A DNA stretch of 64,000 nucleotides from contig NZ_FUFN01000009.1 of assembly GCF_900162615.1 (NCBI RefSeq), positions 169,176 to 233,175 on the forward strand. Reading direction: 5' to 3'. The notes beneath the pieces are model-generated. The model searched no databases. It was not told where the DNA came from and saw nothing but the letters and a program-made list of their open reading frames with translations. Positions within the stretch are counted from its first letter, which is position 1. Every line of letters begins with the position of its first letter. Source of the DNA: Virgibacillus proomii (GTDB lineage Bacteria > Bacillota > Bacilli > Bacillales > Amphibacillaceae). Both the position numbers and the translations under genes were made by a program. Positions 60,955 to 64,000 of the stretch are shown piece by piece.

Positions 60955-61478
60955 ACTCCTTTTACAAGTATTTGTAATACAGAGTATTGCCAGGATAAAT
61001 ACTTTTATACAAACTTAATTATTATGCCCAAAGACCTCTTCCTATATACCTTTTCCTATAGTCAAAGGATAAGGTATTTTCGATATTTTTTTATCTAGAT
61101 AGTAGTCAATAAGTAGCTGGTCGAGCGTTTCGAGGTGTTTTCTCTTTCGATAACTACTTTTTCCCCTTAAAAACATAGGGTAAAAATGAAGTATTGTAGC
61201 ATAACTTTAAATGCTTTTACAGTTAGGAAACTACTGAATAGGGAATAGCGATACGTTGGATATGTACTATATGAATCTGAATCCTATGGGTCGAAATTTC
61301 TAAGGAAATAGAGGGATATTGGTATAAAAAAGAACTGGACTCGCCATGGAATCCAGCCTGAATTGGTGTTTAATACGCTTGGAAGATGCTAATGCAAATC
61401 CTTTTAAGTGCATAAATGATTTATTTATCTATTCTTTTACATATACAGTCACCCAATGTCCATCCCCAAAGTTAAATC
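60955..61478. other. Gene-free spacer
   Basis: No supported gene. A CTGGA/TCCAG hairpin with T run (61325-61358, minus strand) probably terminates the transcript of the gene at 61624-62103. The remainder is AT-rich with no clear repeat. Confidence 0.4.
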
Positions 61479-61660
61479 CTATCTTTTCTGATATAAATCC
61501 ATTACTTTCTTAATGTACTCCACTAAGTCCATTTCCATCACTTTTGCATTAACCTCTTGGACCTCCATAGTAATTTCATTTTCTCCATATTTATCATACT
61601 GTTTTATAAAATCACCTAACGAATCAATTACTATCGCTGCTACACTTTTGTTTCTTCTTT
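61479..61660 (-). pseudogene. Probable frameshifted C-terminal extension of the next gene upstream
   Basis: After an A-rich stretch near 61645 the minus-strand frame reads VAAIVIDSLGDFIKQYDKY and ends VEYIKKVMDLYQKR. No start codon with a ribosome site precedes it. Loss of one or two A bases would join it to the 159-residue protein, whose own tail KKKQKCSSDSN looks out of frame. Confidence 0.45.
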
Positions 61661-62103
61661 GAATCTTCTTTTGTAACCTTTGGAAATAGTACAAAACTTG
61701 CTTTTCTTGTTGGAAAACGCAACTTTTTCGTATCAATAAATCTCCTTATCTTATCATGATCAGCTCCTATATCTGTAACAGGTAAAGCAGCCACGATTCT
61801 CTCAATATCATCAACCGTTTCAATATTACCAGCACCTATAATCTCAAAGTACTCACTGACCACAGGTTTATACATCTCTTCATATACCGCATGAAATGTC
61901 GATTTATTTATGTTTTGGTCATAATAATCCATATTCAATGGATCATAGTAAACCACTTTAAAGCCTGTTCCAACCTGATTCATTTTGACGAAGATTAGAC
62001 TCCAATTAGCCACCCTACATATAAATGCATGTCCTGCTTCTATTACTTTAATTGCACTTCCATAACCATTATCTAATTTGTTTACTTCCATCTGTGTACT
62101 CAT
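61624..62103 (-). CDS. Hypothetical protein, perhaps truncated by frameshift
   Basis: 159 residues, alpha/beta in appearance (GHAFICRVANWSLIFVKMNQ and FKVVYYDPLNMDYYDQN). No family recognised. AGGAGG precedes the ATG by 7 bases. The C-terminal 12 residues are low-complexity and probably follow a frameshift. Its promoter region shares a 65-bp block with the gene at 41457 and lies opposite a divergent gene at 62286. Confidence 0.6.
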   Translation of the reverse strand: MSTQMEVNKLDNGYGSAIKVIEAGHAFICRVANWSLIFVKMNQVGTGFKVVYYDPLNMDYYDQNINKSTFHAVYEEMYKPVVSEYFEIIGAGNIETVDDIERIVAALPVTDIGADHDKIRRFIDTKKLRFPTRKASFVLFPKVTKEDSKKKQKCSSDSN

Positions 62104-62208
62104 TTCGATTCCTCCTATATTAATGATTTTTAAATATGGAGTCCATGGAACTGAGAAAATTACAATTATTCCCTTACTCTAGCTCCTTGAATTCATATTT
62201 CTTTTGTT

Positions 62209-62273
62209 TATGATTCTATTATATATAGGCAATGGAATTAAAAGGTGACGTTCCAAGTCACATTTAGAATTTT
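62209..62273. promoter_or_regulatory. Shared promoter/operator block, copy 2
   Basis: Contains TATGATTCTATTATATATAG and the dyad GTGACGTTCCAAGTCAC (62245-62261), matching copy 1 at 41549-41613. It lies between the divergent genes at 62103 and 62286. Confidence 0.65.
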
Positions 62274-62285
62274 GGGAGGAATTTC

Positions 62286-62840
62286 ATGAACAAAACATTA
62301 GACCAACAGACTATAGCTGAATTAAAATTATACATTAGAGACAATGGTCTAAATAAAGCAGCTACAGCCCTAAAAAGACAGTTCCTTGCTAATGACTCAA
62401 CTACGGTATATAGTCCATCATCACCGCCTGTGGATACTTATTATGGTAAAGGTATCTTTGGAGCTTTAAAACAAAGGATCAAAAGGGTGAAAAACACTTA
62501 TACACTCGGAGAGTATGTGGAGTCGCTTTTAAATGAACGGAATAAGAGCTTTTCTGTTGACCTTGAAAAGTTTGATGTTGACCGATTTTATAAAAATAAA
62601 GTTATAAAAAACAAAATAAACCCATCCAAACAAAAACTTCTTTGCTTTGCAGTTGCATTACGATTAAATATAGAAGAAACAGATGATTTATTGCGATGGG
62701 CTGGACTTACTTTAGCAGAAGAAAATTCTGTCTTTGATAATATAATTGGATATTTTATAGAAAAAGAAATTTACGATCCTATTGAAATTGATCAGTACTT
62801 AGTTGAATTTGGGGAATCACCTATGTTCTCTGTTGAATAG
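62286..62840 (+). CDS. HTH-like protein of unknown function
   Basis: 184 residues. The C-terminal half, with NKINPSKQKLLCFAVALRLNIEETDDLLRWAGLTLAEEN followed by FDNIIGYFIEKEIYDPIEID, is typical of a common Firmicutes protein with an Xre-like helical domain whose role is unknown. The N-terminal half is variable. GGGAGG precedes the ATG by 6 bases. It is divergent from the gene at 62103 across the shared operator block and may be its regulator. Confidence 0.7.
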   Translation: MNKTLDQQTIAELKLYIRDNGLNKAATALKRQFLANDSTTVYSPSSPPVDTYYGKGIFGALKQRIKRVKNTYTLGEYVESLLNERNKSFSVDLEKFDVDRFYKNKVIKNKINPSKQKLLCFAVALRLNIEETDDLLRWAGLTLAEENSVFDNIIGYFIEKEIYDPIEIDQYLVEFGESPMFSVE

Positions 62841-62870
62841 AATTATGCGATAAATTTGAATTAGAATAGT

Positions 62871-62896
62871 GAAAGGGAGTTTGCTCCTCCCTTTTT
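62871..62896 (+). terminator. Terminator of the gene at 62286
   Basis: AAGGGAG and CTCCTCCCTT form a short stem followed by TTTT. A minus-strand terminator for the ANT(9) gene lies next to it at about 62927-62949 (GGCTGG...TCAGTC then TTTTTT). Confidence 0.6.
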
Positions 62897-63078
62897 GTCG
62901 CCTCATCAAAAAGACAAATAAAAAAGACTGAACCCATATAGGCCAGCCTTAACTTGTATAACTCTAATACAGTTAATTAATCTTATTTCACCTTTCATTA
63001 ACGCAACAGTTACTTTAAGTGTTTTACTTCACAATTACTTCTTATTTTTACATGCATTTAAGTAAATTTAGCTCATGC

Positions 63079-63864
63079 TCAGTTATTAAGATGAGAATTC
63101 ACGGCGTTTTTCATGTAATTAATGAGTGCTATTACCTCGCTCTCTAGTCCTTCCCACTTATCAATACACTCTCCTCGATAGGATTTTCCTGCTATATCCA
63201 TTAAATTCGAATGCTCTTTTGGCAAAAGAGGTATAGCCCATTTTGCAGCCACATCTTTTGGAGAAATTTCACCAGTAGTTACCGTCTGCCACATCCGAGC
63301 TAGGGTTAAAATTACATTACGCTCATCATCTTTGATTTCCTCAATCAACTCTGGCAAAGAATCCTTAATTGCTCTTCGAATATCTGTCAAAGGCACAGGA
63401 GCAAGTATATTTGAAGCATCAGGACCAAATAGGGAAATGCTATACTTTCTTGCCTGTGCTAAAACAATTGCCAAATCGGGATCATAACTTGGTCCCTGAA
63501 TTTGTCCTTTCTCAAACTCACCTCTGAGCCACTCACCGTAGATAAATTCTTTTTTTGGTGGATATTTCCAAGGTACAACATCGCTATGGTTGATAACCGT
63601 GAGTTCAAGAGGTCTCAATGAATCTGTATTTCCTATCTTTCCAGATATAAGCATTAGTCTGTCAGTTAGTTTTTTTCGAGTTACTTCAAGTAAACTATTA
63701 TTCACTAGTACTAGGACATCAACATCACTGTTGATGCGTAAGCCTCCTTTTACTGCTGAACCAAATAAATATACTCCGATTATCGAACTTCCGAGTAACT
63801 CCTCCACAATTTTTAATGCTTTAATTGCTTGTGCTGGAATTTTTTTGTTACTCAAACTGTACAT
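63079..63864 (-). CDS. ant(9): Aminoglycoside (spectinomycin) 9-adenylyltransferase
   Basis: 261 residues that follow ANT(9)-I almost end to end. GVYLFGSAVKGGLRINSDVD is the nucleotidyltransferase core with GS and DxD. RPLELTVINHS carries the third acidic residue, and FIYGEWLRGEFEKGQIQ and LPLTDIRRAIKDSLPELIEEI and ILTLARMWQTVTTGE are family hallmarks. It adenylates spectinomycin at the 9-OH. GAGGAG precedes the ATG by about 9 bases. A terminator lies at 62927-62949. Variants occur in staphylococci, enterococci and Bacillales; this copy appears diverged from ANT(9)-Ia. Confidence 0.95.
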   Translation of the reverse strand: MYSLSNKKIPAQAIKALKIVEELLGSSIIGVYLFGSAVKGGLRINSDVDVLVLVNNSLLEVTRKKLTDRLMLISGKIGNTDSLRPLELTVINHSDVVPWKYPPKKEFIYGEWLRGEFEKGQIQGPSYDPDLAIVLAQARKYSISLFGPDASNILAPVPLTDIRRAIKDSLPELIEEIKDDERNVILTLARMWQTVTTGEISPKDVAAKWAIPLLPKEHSNLMDIAGKSYRGECIDKWEGLESEVIALINYMKNAVNSHLNN

Positions 63865-64000
63865 ATACTAAATACTCCTCTCGTCTGATTATATTCCTCT
63901 AATGTACGTTTGTTTTGTTAGTATTCAATTAAATGGCTTTTGAACAATAAAGATAGATACTATTCAATGTCCATTTAACAAACAAGAATTGGTTTCTTCC

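Overview
The window is AT-rich, low-GC Gram-positive DNA. Strong AGGAGG-type ribosome sites, short TTG/GTG starts and U-tailed hairpin terminators are everywhere. The families present (Erm(G)-like methylase, Vat/Vgb pair, ANT(9), YolD-like, VanZ, DUF1385, many TetR and GNAT genes) point to a soil Bacillales such as Bacillus or Lysinibacillus. The species cannot be fixed from the sequence, and no rRNA, tRNA or CRISPR array was seen.

Bases 1-24,800 form an accessory region rich in resistance and regulatory genes. It holds a decayed ABC ATPase beside an intact two-component system, GNAT acetyltransferases, two metallo-beta-lactamase-fold hydrolases, TetR regulators with visible palindromic operators, and a block of ribosome-targeting antibiotic resistance. 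That block comprises an Erm(G)-like 23S rRNA methylase, an Msr-class ABC-F protein with a Mef-like exporter, and a Vat acetyltransferase with a Vgb lyase. Four short leader ORFs sit in front of these genes, each with adjoining inverted repeats: the classic Erm leader, an ErmD-type MTHSMRLR leader, MQFLLFF, and a 12-codon ORF before vgb. This suggests drug-sensing attenuation across the block. A 160-190 bp repeat with a built-in minus-strand terminator occurs three times (about 6.3, 9.2 and 19.9 kb).

Bases 25,000-33,700 hold a Tn7-like transposition operon read on the minus strand: tnsA, tnsB, tnsC and tniQ/tnsD, ending in a strong terminator and followed by two uncharacterised cargo-like genes. 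TnsB keeps its D-D-E triad and TnsC its Walker motifs. TnsA keeps its family sequence but has lost three of the four residues known to be catalytic in E. coli TnsA. A compact, catalytically complete tyrosine recombinase gene lies directly upstream, and a large palindrome separates it from tnsA. My inference is a Tn7-like element that transposes by a replicative route and resolves cointegrates with its own tyrosine recombinase. This is the most novel feature of the window.

Bases 33,700-64,000 look like a defence and mobile-element island. It contains a DUF4238 protein, a zinc-cluster protein overlapping a PD-(D/E)XK-like protein, a DarT-like ADP-ribosyltransferase without a visible DarG, a tandem four-helix-bundle protein, a 1054-residue primase/helicase replication protein with palindromes upstream, and a type I restriction system with YgjP whose hsdM carries a frameshift. 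Further along are Xre regulators (one in a decayed duplicate), an ankyrin/cyclic-phosphate receiver pair split by a frameshift, a free-standing LAGLIDADG endonuclease and an ANT(9) spectinomycin resistance gene. Several intergenic repeats (a 42-bp tandem array, a 32-bp perfect palindrome, a shared 65-bp promoter block) mark repeated rearrangement.
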